From: BOG-908 sp964244615
GTDB lineage: Bacteria > Pseudomonadota > Alphaproteobacteria > Acetobacterales > Acetobacteraceae
Assembly (NCBI GenBank): GCA_964244615.1
Contig: CAXTJP010000040.1
Coordinates: 1-22,486 of the forward strand
Direction: 5' to 3'
Length of the DNA stretch: 22,486 nt
This document shows positions 8,796 through 15,518 of the stretch, piece by piece; position 1 is the first letter of the stretch; every line of letters starts with the position of its first letter. The notes under the pieces are model-generated. The model searched no databases. It saw nothing but the letters and a program-made list of their open reading frames with translations, and had not been told where the DNA came from. The position numbers and the translations under genes were made by a program.

Positions 8796-8831
8796 CTGCT
8801 TTTTTGAAAAAAAGCAGCAAAAAACTTTTGC
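8796..8831 (+). terminator. AT-rich double hairpin after the tricorn gene (module copy 1)
   Basis: Two adjacent hairpins start eleven bases after the stop: CTGCTTTTTT-GA-AAAAAAGCAG (8796-8817), then GCAAAA-AAC-TTTTGC (8817-8831). The long A/T runs contrast sharply with the surrounding GC-rich DNA. The module recurs in inverted orientation at 8872-8906. Its placement directly behind the gene suits an intrinsic terminator. Confidence 0.75.
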
Positions 8832-8871
8832 TTGTGCTGTCGCGGAACTTTCTAAAAACACCCGTCAATTG

Positions 8872-8906
8872 CCAAAAGTTTTTTGGTTCTTTTTTCAGAA
8901 AAGAAC
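8872..8906 (-). terminator. AT-rich double hairpin after the ferritin-like gene (module copy 2, inverted)
   Basis: Read on the minus strand this begins three bases after the ferritin-like gene's stop: GTTCTTTT-CTGAA-AAAAGAAC (8906-8886), then CCAAAA-AAC-TTTTGG (8886-8872). It shares the core of copy 1 (a T-run/TGA/A-run hairpin, then CAAAAAACTTTTG), but its stem-end bases differ in a compensated way (CTGC/GCAG versus GTTC/GAAC). Base pairing is therefore preserved while sequence is not. Confidence 0.75.
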
Positions 8907-8909
8907 TGC

Positions 8910-9434
8910 TTAAACCTTCGCCCTCTGCCCCGCCTGCGCCAACGACATGTACTTCTGTGTCGTCGGCACGATAGCCGCCTCGATGAACTTGGCCATCGCC
9001 TGTTCCTCGGCCAGCGACTGCTGCAGCGGTGCCACCGCCGCGGTGTCGCCGACCTGCTGGGCCATCGCGATCAGGCTGGTATAGGCGGCGATTTCCTGAT
9101 GCTCGAACGCGAAGTTCGCGAACGTGTTCTTCAGGATCTCGTCGGGCGCCGGCGCGTGCAGCGCGGCGGCGACGTTGCCCATCACCGAGGACACCGCGTT
9201 CTTGGCGCTCGACGGCGACGTGCCGTGGCGCTGCAGGATCGCTTCCAGGCGTTGCGCCTGCCCCTGCGATTCGATGCGATGCTGTTCGAGACGGGCCTTC
9301 ATCTCCGGGTAGTTCTCAAGGCGCTCGACCTGCCGTTCCGTCAGTTCGATCGCCGTCTGTTCGAGCGCGTGCAGATTGCGAAGCCCCGTATGATAGAGCT
9401 CGTGCATCGTGTTGCCGCCTGCGTCGCCGTCCAT
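8910..9434 (-). CDS. Ferritin-like DUF892 protein (YciE/YciF type)
   Basis: A 174-residue, almost entirely helical protein of the YciF/DUF892 ferritin-like family, linked in other bacteria to stress responses. The start at 9434 has GGAG seven bases upstream. The order of putative metal-ligand helices is visible: HALEQTAIELTERQ, LEQHRIESQ, FEHQEIAAYTSLI and LAEEQAMAKFIE, giving Glu and His residues in ExxH-like spacing in a four-helix bundle. There is no signal peptide, so it should be cytoplasmic. It lies 55 bases downstream of the SDR gene on the same strand and is probably co-transcribed with it. A di-metal centre is a family expectation; catalytic activity is not established. Confidence 0.85.
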   Translation of the reverse strand: MDGDAGGNTMHELYHTGLRNLHALEQTAIELTERQVERLENYPEMKARLEQHRIESQGQAQRLEAILQRHGTSPSSAKNAVSSVMGNVAAALHAPAPDEILKNTFANFAFEHQEIAAYTSLIAMAQQVGDTAAVAPLQQSLAEEQAMAKFIEAAIVPTTQKYMSLAQAGQRAKV

Positions 9435-9489
9435 GCGTTGTCTCCTGGGTTCTGTGTATTCAGGCCATCTTGCGACGAGCCTGATTATG

Positions 9490-10554
9490 TCAGCGCCGCC
9501 GAGCGGCCGACGCTCCCTGCGTCACAGGAGTTTGACTTCCCGCGCGGCGTCTGCGGCTCCTTGCCACCACGCCCAGGCAGAGCGCGCCGAACCCGGCCAC
9601 GAGTGCCGTCGCAGCCGGGTTTAGCTGTGCCTCCAGCAGCAGGCTCGTCTTGCGGGTGAACGGATGCAGCGTGCTGCGCTCGTCCAGGTCCTCGCGCACC
9701 TGGTACAGGTTGTCGCGTCGTGCCGGGTCGCCCGGGTCCTTCGTGGTCTGGGTGAAGCGGCCGACGCTGGCGAAGATCCGGTCCATCACGCCCGGTGCCA
9801 CGCGGTTGGCGATCACCAGCGACTGGCCGCCGGCGCCGCCGATGGTGATGTCGCGCGTGCCGTGCGCGGCACCATGCAGTATCGCGCGCGCCACAAGATG
9901 CGGGTGGTAGGCGGGCGGCGGGTTGCGCGTGCCCGGCGCGCCGATGGCGTTGCGGGCGTGTTCCATGAACATCGTGTCGATGGCGGCCGGCTTGATCAGG
10001 GTAAGCGAGACCTTGTGGCCCAGCGCCTCGGTCTCGCGCCGGAACGCCTCGGTGAAGCCCTTCACCGCGAACTTCGCGGCGCAGTACGCGGCCTGGTAGG
10101 GGATCGCGAACTCGCCCAGCACGCTGCCGACGTTGACGATGGCGCCGCCGGACGCTTTCAGATGCGCGCTGGCCACCAGCGTGCCGTGCACCACGCCCCA
10201 GTAGACGACGTCGAACACGCGCCGCTGGTCTTCCAGGGACACGTCCTCGACGGCGCCGTAGACGAACGCGCCGGCGTCGTTCACCCAGGTATCGAAGCCG
10301 CCGAACACCGCGACCGCCTTTGCCGCCGCTGCCTCCATTTGCGCCTTGTCGGCGACGTCCGCCACCGCGTAGTCGGCATCGCCGCCGGCGCCGTTCAACT
10401 CGGCGCACAGGGACTTCAGCGCGTCCTCGTTGCGCGCGACCAGCAGCAGGCGCGCGCCCTGCTCGCTGGCCAGCCGCGCGGTGGCGAGGCCGATGCCGGA
10501 GGTGGCTCCCGTCAGGACGATGGTCTGACGGCTGATCGGCTTGAGCTTGGGCAT
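9490..10554 (-). CDS. SDR-family oxidoreductase with C-terminal membrane segment
   Basis: NAD(P)-dependent short-chain dehydrogenase, 354 residues, about 100 longer than a classical SDR. The start at 10554 is chosen because GGAG lies eight bases upstream and the product begins directly with the Rossmann strand; in-frame codons further upstream give unlikely sequence. Motifs: TGATSGIG (15-22), NDAG (92-95), catalytic S144, and Y157-x3-K161 in YCAAK. The extra C-terminal region (about 240-354) includes RFTQTTKDPGDPARRDNLYQ and a hydrophobic helix (LNPAATALVAGFGALCLGVVA) followed by RSRRRR, suggesting a membrane anchor with the catalytic domain in the cytoplasm. The substrate cannot be predicted. 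Its coupling to a ferritin-like gene suggests a stress role (inference). Confidence 0.85.
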   Translation of the reverse strand: MPKLKPISRQTIVLTGATSGIGLATARLASEQGARLLLVARNEDALKSLCAELNGAGGDADYAVADVADKAQMEAAAAKAVAVFGGFDTWVNDAGAFVYGAVEDVSLEDQRRVFDVVYWGVVHGTLVASAHLKASGGAIVNVGSVLGEFAIPYQAAYCAAKFAVKGFTEAFRRETEALGHKVSLTLIKPAAIDTMFMEHARNAIGAPGTRNPPPAYHPHLVARAILHGAAHGTRDITIGGAGGQSLVIANRVAPGVMDRIFASVGRFTQTTKDPGDPARRDNLYQVREDLDERSTLHPFTRKTSLLLEAQLNPAATALVAGFGALCLGVVARSRRRRAGSQTPVTQGASAARRR

Positions 10555-10655
10555 CTGGGTCGCTCCTTGGGGCAGGATCGGGCGGAGCGACGCCGGACGA
10601 CCGGCGGCGGTTGCCCCGCGCCGGCCGCACATGAGGCAGACCAGGCAAGAAGCCA

Positions 10656-10679
10656 AGCCCTGCACCGGTCACAAGGGCT
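10656..10679 (-). terminator. Hairpin directly after the binding-protein gene
   Basis: Six-base stem AGCCCT / AGGGCT with a twelve-base loop, beginning two bases past the stop of the minus-strand binding-protein gene. No T-tract follows. It could limit read-through from the phosphoesterase/binding-protein unit into the SDR gene 126 bases downstream. Confidence 0.35.
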
Positions 10680-10680
10680 G

Positions 10681-11697
10681 CTAGCGGAACTCCGGCGACC
10701 ACAGCAGGCCGCCCTGCGATACGGTCCGGTTCAGCCCGCGCGCCAGCCCGGTCGGCGACGAACGGCCGATGGCCTGGTCGAACATCTCGCCGTAATTGCC
10801 GACCGTCTGGATCACCCGCATGCCCCAGCCGTCGGGCATTCCGAGCCCGCCCGCAGCACTTTTCCGCGTGCCGAGCAGGGTGCGGTCCGCGTCGTCCCCG
10901 TCGCGCCCCCTGGCGGCGGCGTTGGCGCGGGTGATGCCGGTCGCCTCGGCCTGCACCAGGGCGAAGGTCACCCAGTCGATCACCCGCAGCCAGTCCGGGT
11001 CGCCCGCCTGCACGACCGGGCAGAGCGGGTCCAGCGTGATCAGCTCGGGCAGGATGACGAAGTCGGACACCTCGCCGTGGAAGCGGGACCGGCCGCCGGC
11101 CAGCACCGACACGTCTCCGGTCTGCGCGCGGCAATGGCCCGTCACCAGCGCCGCCTGCATCTCGCCCATCTCCTCGAACGGGAACGGCAGGAAGCGTATG
11201 CCGCGCTGCTTCAGCACGCGCGTGACGTCGTCCTCCGCCGGCGTGCCGCCGATGAAGCACACCTGCTTTCCCGCCAGGTCGGCCAGATGGTCGATGCCGG
11301 CGTGGCGTCGCACCAGGAAACCCTGGCCGTCGAAGAAGATCGGCTGTGCATACGCGACGCCGTAGCGCGCGGCGAGGCCGGGGTTGGGCGAGGTGCCGAC
11401 CAGAAGGGTTATCCGGCCGGCCTGCAAGGCAGCCAGCGCGTCCGCCTCGTCGCTGAACCCGTTGACCGTCGCGCGCGCGGCGTCACCCAGCACGGCGGCG
11501 GCCACGGCGCGGCAGAAGGCGGCACCGAGCGGTTCGGTGCGGCCATGCGTGTCGTCCTTGGTGTAGTCGCCCGGTTCAGTGATCGCGCCGCAGGCCAGCC
11601 GGCCCGAGGCGCGCACATGGTCGAGCACCGTGCCGGCCTGGCAGGTGGCAGAATATGCCACCGCCAGGCCGACCCAGAGCAGGACGGTCCGAAACAC
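10681..11697 (-). CDS. Orphan periplasmic solute-binding protein, AapJ/BztA-like but with a divergent N-lobe
   Basis: Type II periplasmic binding protein resembling the general amino-acid ABC transporter component AapJ/BztA, 338 residues with a signal peptide (cleavage near TCQA-GTV, residue 21). The C-terminal lobe keeps AapJ landmarks: GKQVCFIGGT, LPELITLDPLCPVV, GDPDWLRVIDWVTFALVQAEATGIT, TVGNYGEMFD and GLNRTVSQGGLLWSPEFR. The N-lobe does not. The RNTTWT signature that normally follows the DVL strand is replaced by VGTSPNPG, and the usual GFDVD is PLGAAF, so the ligand may not be an amino acid. No permease or ATPase gene is nearby. The start is GTG with GAGG seven bases upstream, six bases after the stop of the phosphoesterase gene, so it is almost certainly translated from the same mRNA. 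Confidence 0.85.
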   Translation of the reverse strand: MFRTVLLWVGLAVAYSATCQAGTVLDHVRASGRLACGAITEPGDYTKDDTHGRTEPLGAAFCRAVAAAVLGDAARATVNGFSDEADALAALQAGRITLLVGTSPNPGLAARYGVAYAQPIFFDGQGFLVRRHAGIDHLADLAGKQVCFIGGTPAEDDVTRVLKQRGIRFLPFPFEEMGEMQAALVTGHCRAQTGDVSVLAGGRSRFHGEVSDFVILPELITLDPLCPVVQAGDPDWLRVIDWVTFALVQAEATGITRANAAARGRDGDDADRTLLGTRKSAAGGLGMPDGWGMRVIQTVGNYGEMFDQAIGRSSPTGLARGLNRTVSQGGLLWSPEFR

Positions 11698-11703
11698 CAG
11701 GCC

Positions 11704-13746
11704 TCAGCCGCCCCAGCCCGGGGTGGTCGGCAGTCCGGGCGTGGTGCTCGGACGCGGGTTGAAGTCCGCGGGCGGCGGGTCGGTCAGCACGCCGTTCACG
11801 TAGTCGGTGGGCGAGATGTTGAGGTGGGCGCAGCCCTGGTTGTTGTAGTGCGGCAGGGTCAGCACGTCGGTCTGCGCAATCTCGGCGTAGCTGGCCGGCA
11901 GGGGTGCCACCGTGCCGCGCAGGCGTGCGTTGTCGAACGCCTCCGTGAGGTCGCCGATGCTGGGGTCGGCGTCGAACGGGGTGAGGTTGGGCTGGTTGAA
12001 CTCGGTCACCCCGAGCTTGCGGGCGCGCTCCTCGTCTGGCAGCCGCTCCAGCGGCTTGAGGCCGAAGATCTCGTTGATCAGCGTGATGATCGAGGTGTGC
12101 TCGCTGTAGCGGTGCGAGATGCCGTGCACCACCGCGAAGGGCGATATCACGATCGCCGGGATGCGCTGGCTGGCCTCGTTGGGGTTGCCGAAGCTGTCGT
12201 AGTTGCGCGTCGATTCCGGCACGTGGTCGTAGAGGCCGTCGGTCTCGTCATAGGTGATGATGATCGCGCTGTCCTTCCAGTAAGGGCTGGCGGCGATGGC
12301 GTTCACCTCGTCGGCCACCAGGGCCTCGGAAATCTGCGCGTCGGAGTAGCCCGGATGGTCGTCGCTGCCGGTGAGGTTCGCCTGCACCGCCGCGTTGGTG
12401 TCCACAGGCTTCAGGCCGTCGTTGTTGCCGTAGCCGCCGCGCACGTAGAACACGCCGGACCCGGGGATCTTCCGGTTCGCGATGTCGGTGAAGAAATCGC
12501 CCAGGCCGTGCAGGTTGTGCGAGAGCACCTGCGTGTTGTCGCCAAGATAGCCGAAATATTGCGGTCCGTTATGGTGGGTGATGTAGGTGGCGAAGGTCGC
12601 CGGCCCCGAGCCGTCGGTCGGCTCGTGGTCGTAGCCTTCCTGGTACCAGCCCCAATGGACGGGCGTGTCGAGCGCGCCGATCACCTTGATGTCGCTCTGC
12701 ACGTCGGCCAGGTCCAGCGCCGGGTTCTGGTCGTGCTGGATGACGCTGTCGATGTCGGAGCCCATGAAGGACAGCGGCAGGCTGGCATAGGTCTGGTTCA
12801 GCGCGGGGATCGAGGGAGGCTCGTCGTTCGGGCCATAGGGCGGCTTGACCGGCGCGTTGTCGAAGCTGGAGCCGGCGTAAGGGCCGTCGTCGTTCAGCAT
12901 CGGCAGGCCGCCGCTCTCCTTGACCACGGGGTTGCTGCTGTTGCTGCCGGCCAGCTCGGGGTGCAGCGCCATCTGGGTGACGCCGTTTTGGCCGGAGATC
13001 ATGGCGATCGCGTTCGGCGTGGAGGCCGAGGTGACGGACATGTGGAAGTTGTCAGACAGCACGAAGCGGTCCGCGTACTGCCACAGGAACGGGATGTTGT
13101 CGCAGTCGAGGTGGCTCATCACCAGCTCGGCCTTCTGCTTGGCGGCGAGCGAGGGTGCCGGCAGCGAGGAGAGCGGCGCGCCGGTGGAGCGCGAGACGAT
13201 GTTGCCGTTCGCGTCCGTGGTCAGCCCTTCGGCGTTCAGCGCGAAGCGGTCGTTCAACGTGACACCGTTCACAATGTGCTCGTCGTTGACGATGCCGGTG
13301 TGGCTGTGATCGACGCTGTCGGTGTCCTCGGGGTGCAGGGATACCGTGTTGCCGTTGGTGTCCTTAACCGACAGCGGAATCTTGAACGGCGAGATCGTCG
13401 ACACGCTCTTGTCGGTGTTGACGATCGCCTGCGTGTAGCCGGGCTGGCTGCCGCCGGGCACCAGTCCGTCGACGCCGGGGAAGGTGCCGAAATGCTGGTC
13501 GAAGGAGCGGTTCTCCTGGAACAGGATGAACACGTGCTTCACCTTCTGGCGCAGCAACGCGATCTTCTGCGGCACCGTCATCGACGGCTCGAGATTGCTC
13601 GAAACCTGCAGGCCGGCCACCAGCGCGCTGGAGCGGGGGCCGGTCACGATGTCGGGCGATGCTGCCAGCAGCATCGTCGGCTGGACCATGCCGATGGTCG
13701 TGAGAACGGCGCACGTCGTGCGCCACATCTGCTTGCGTGTGGTCAT
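11704..13746 (-). CDS. Secreted phosphoesterase, AcpA/phospholipase C family (second copy)
   Basis: Exported PF04185-family phosphoesterase, 680 residues. The ATG at 13746 has AGGAT six bases upstream and starts a signal peptide (MTTRKQMWRT..., cleavage near LLAA-SPD, residue 29). The family core is complete: HVFILFQENRSFDQHFGTFPG (71-91) with E78-N79, a probable nucleophile in TSASTPNAIAM (S242/T243), ITYDETDGLYDHV (497-509) with D500-E501 and H508, and ISHRYSEHTSIITLINEIFG. Only two cysteines lie in the mature part, against about twelve in the copy at 2337-4076. The tail is Pro/Thr/Gly-rich. The gene heads a two-gene unit with the binding protein downstream. A tandem Pho-box-like array lies 65-104 bases upstream, suggesting induction when phosphate is scarce. 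Substrate is unknown. Confidence 0.9.
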   Translation of the reverse strand: MTTRKQMWRTTCAVLTTIGMVQPTMLLAASPDIVTGPRSSALVAGLQVSSNLEPSMTVPQKIALLRQKVKHVFILFQENRSFDQHFGTFPGVDGLVPGGSQPGYTQAIVNTDKSVSTISPFKIPLSVKDTNGNTVSLHPEDTDSVDHSHTGIVNDEHIVNGVTLNDRFALNAEGLTTDANGNIVSRSTGAPLSSLPAPSLAAKQKAELVMSHLDCDNIPFLWQYADRFVLSDNFHMSVTSASTPNAIAMISGQNGVTQMALHPELAGSNSSNPVVKESGGLPMLNDDGPYAGSSFDNAPVKPPYGPNDEPPSIPALNQTYASLPLSFMGSDIDSVIQHDQNPALDLADVQSDIKVIGALDTPVHWGWYQEGYDHEPTDGSGPATFATYITHHNGPQYFGYLGDNTQVLSHNLHGLGDFFTDIANRKIPGSGVFYVRGGYGNNDGLKPVDTNAAVQANLTGSDDHPGYSDAQISEALVADEVNAIAASPYWKDSAIIITYDETDGLYDHVPESTRNYDSFGNPNEASQRIPAIVISPFAVVHGISHRYSEHTSIITLINEIFGLKPLERLPDEERARKLGVTEFNQPNLTPFDADPSIGDLTEAFDNARLRGTVAPLPASYAEIAQTDVLTLPHYNNQGCAHLNISPTDYVNGVLTDPPPADFNPRPSTTPGLPTTPGWGG

Positions 13747-13810
13747 CCGGGTATCCTCGCTTTGATCAGGCTGATCGCGCGGAAACTGGCCCGGGCGGTT
13801 GGACCGAACT

Positions 13811-13850
13811 AGCGCAGCTTGATGACGGTACTGTTTCAGCTCGATGACAG
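13811..13850 (-). promoter_or_regulatory. Tandem Pho-box-like PhoB binding array upstream of the phosphoesterase operon
   Basis: Read on the minus strand, four seven-base units occur with exact 11-base periodicity, each separated by four bases: CTGTCAT (13850-13844), CTGAAAC (13839-13833), CCGTCAT (13828-13822) and CTGCGCT (13817-13811). The PhoB consensus is CTGTCAT direct repeats spaced by four bases. Unit 1 matches 7/7, unit 3 6/7, and units 2 and 4 4/7. The array is 65-104 bases before the phosphoesterase ATG. A further perfect dyad, GATCAG-G-CTGATC, lies at 13764-13776 in the leader. No clear -10 could be fixed by eye. Confidence 0.6.
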
Positions 13851-13905
13851 CGGGGCTCGGTCGGACCGGCCGCCGCGCGCCTGCGCGACGGCCGCGAACT
13901 GCACC

Positions 13906-14625
13906 CTAGCTGAGCGCGCCGAGCGCGCGGCGCAGCCCGGCGGCGCCCGGGTTCGCCACGCGCTGGCGCAGCACGATGTCGCCGGTCGAGACCGACCGGC
14001 CGTAATAGCTGGCGTCGGCGTCCGATTGCGGCTGGATCAGCGAACCGTCCAGCGTGATGCCGGCGTAGGCGCCCGAGGACGATGCCCAGACGATGAGGTC
14101 GGCCCCTGCATTGGCGGTGGTCGCACCCTGCACGTTGGAGCCGAGCGTCGCGATGGCGAGGCCGGCGTTGCCGCCGACCTTGAAGTGGTCCTTCATCACC
14201 GCGCGCAGGGCACGGTCTGACTGGATGAACAGGATCATCTCGCTCTGCTGCGCGCCGATCTGCAGCCCGAACGTGGCCGAGGCGATGGTGTAGAAGGCGG
14301 GGTTGCTCCAGCCATGCGCGCCGCGGACCATCAGCACGGCGCTGCCGCCTTCGCCGCCCACGAAGAAGCCGGCCTTGAAGATGCGCGGGGCGATCATGAC
14401 CGCGCGTGCGGTGCGCATCATCTCGCGTGCGGTGCCGAATTCCTTGTCGCGCCGCAGGTCCTGCAGCGTGCCGAGCGCATGGTCCACGGTCGCCTGCTGG
14501 TCCGGACCGGCCCAGGCGGGGCTGGCGGTCAGCACCGGGGTCGCGAACAGCAGGCCGCACAACACGGCCGACACGGCCCAGCGTCCGGCGGTGCGGCGCG
14601 TCGTGGCAAAGCGTTGCGATGTCAT
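13906..14625 (-). CDS. Exported YSC84/SYLF-domain lipid-binding protein
   Basis: Protein of the YSC84-related (SYLF, DUF500) family, 239 residues; the eukaryotic domain binds phosphoinositides, while the bacterial role is poorly known. The start at 14625 has GGAG eight bases upstream. A signal peptide with Arg-rich start (TTRRTAGRW) and cleavage after ASPAWA (residue 39) directs it to the periplasm. Family features are MIAPRIFKAGFFVGGEGGSAVLMVR, FYTIASATFGLQIGAQQSEMILFIQ, LGSNVQGATTANAGADLIVWASSSGAYAGITLDGSLI (described here in pieces of a continuous Gly-rich segment) and a terminal SYYGRSVSTGDIVL-like stretch. It is 107 bases downstream of hutG on the same strand, with a weak hairpin at 14696-14709 between them, so read-through from the hut operon is possible but a functional link is not implied. 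Confidence 0.85.
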   Translation of the reverse strand: MTSQRFATTRRTAGRWAVSAVLCGLLFATPVLTASPAWAGPDQQATVDHALGTLQDLRRDKEFGTAREMMRTARAVMIAPRIFKAGFFVGGEGGSAVLMVRGAHGWSNPAFYTIASATFGLQIGAQQSEMILFIQSDRALRAVMKDHFKVGGNAGLAIATLGSNVQGATTANAGADLIVWASSSGAYAGITLDGSLIQPQSDADASYYGRSVSTGDIVLRQRVANPGAAGLRRALGALS

Positions 14626-14732
14626 GTCTCTTCTCCTGGTCGATCAGCGTGTCGTGCCGGATGCTGCCGGCCGTGGCTGCACAACCGCGGCTGCGCGGGA
14701 TCGTTCCCGGCTTTGCGTCACTTTCGTGGCAG

Positions 14733-15518
14733 TCATGCGCACAGCAGTTCCCGGACCAGGGATCGCAATGCCGCGATGAGCGGTTCGGCCCGGTCCGGTG
14801 CGAAGCCATGCGGCGCCGCCTCGTCCAGATAGGTCGATTGCGCCAGCTCCAGCTGCAGCGCGTGCACGCCGTGGCCGGGATCGCCGTAGTGGCGGGTGAT
14901 GTGTCCGCCGCGGAACCGGCCGTCCAGCACCTGGCCGAAGCCGGCCCCCTGCGTCGCCGCCAGCGCGCGCGACACCAGGGCCGGGTCGGCCGAGGCCCCA
15001 CCGTTGGTGCCGTAGTTCAGGTCCGGCAGCACGCCGGCAAACAGGCGCGGGACGGTGCTGCGTATGGAGTGCGCGTCCAGCAGGTGCACCACGCCGTGCA
15101 GCGCGCGTACCCGCGCCAGCTGGGCTTGCAGCGTCTCGTGGTAGGGCTGCCAGTACGTCCGCACGCGCGCGGCGACTTCGCCCGCGTCCGGCGGGCCGGC
15201 CACGTAGAGCGGGGCGCCGTCGAAGCTTTCGGCCGGGCAGATCGCGGTTTCCGCCTGGCCGGGGTAGAGCAACCCGCCATCCGGCGACCGGTTGAGGTCG
15301 ACCACGGTGCGGGCATGGGTCGCCACCAGCACCGTGGCGCCAAGCCCGGCCGCGAACGCGTAAAGCCGGTCCACGTGCCAGTCGGTGTCCACCAGCGCCA
15401 GGCCGAGCGGGTTCAGCTGCCGCCGGACCGGCCCGGGCAGGACGGTGCCGGCATGCGGCACGCTGATGACGAGCCTGCCCTCGCCCTCGTGCAGGGTGAA
15501 GGGCGGCGCGTCGCTCAT
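14733..15518 (-). CDS. hutG: N-formylglutamate deformylase (N-formylglutamate amidohydrolase)
   Basis: Final step of the five-step histidine pathway: N-formylglutamate is hydrolysed to formate and glutamate. It has 261 residues, normal for this family. The start at 15518 is fixed by the ATGA overlap with hutH and the typical N-terminus; the frame is open further upstream only as a shadow. The metal-binding motifs are visible: SVPHAGT (H22), DTDWHVDRLY, RTVVDLNRSPDG and LLDAHSI, followed by NYGTNGGASAD and a conserved GGHITRHYGDP. This is the FGase type rather than the arginase-like formiminoglutamase, which agrees with the HutF fragment at 22233-22486. It is the last gene of hutUHG. Confidence 0.93.
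   Translation of the reverse strand: MSDAPPFTLHEGEGRLVISVPHAGTVLPGPVRRQLNPLGLALVDTDWHVDRLYAFAAGLGATVLVATHARTVVDLNRSPDGGLLYPGQAETAICPAESFDGAPLYVAGPPDAGEVAARVRTYWQPYHETLQAQLARVRALHGVVHLLDAHSIRSTVPRLFAGVLPDLNYGTNGGASADPALVSRALAATQGAGFGQVLDGRFRGGHITRHYGDPGHGVHALQLELAQSTYLDEAAPHGFAPDRAEPLIAALRSLVRELLCA

Noticed and set aside
5248..8868. A 1206-codon minus-strand frame opposite the tricorn gene
   Set aside because: Third-position GC in the tricorn gene removes stop codons on the opposite strand. The product has no motifs and the tricorn frame has all catalytic residues.
9664..13812. A 1382-codon open frame on the plus strand across the SDR, binding-protein and phosphoesterase genes
   Set aside because: It is exactly antisense to three well-supported genes. 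Its product is a His/Arg/Val/Gln-rich composition typical of reverse-frame reading in GC-rich DNA, and no domain is recognisable.
13853..13905. A small gene between the second phosphoesterase and the YSC84-type gene
   Set aside because: Open frames exist on both strands, but none has a start with a ribosome site or a non-shadow composition.
14696..14709. A terminator between hutG and the YSC84-type gene
   Set aside because: The CGGGA-TCGT-TCCCG stem has five pairs and no T-tract; this is common by chance in such GC-rich DNA, so it is mentioned only in passing and not listed as a feature.
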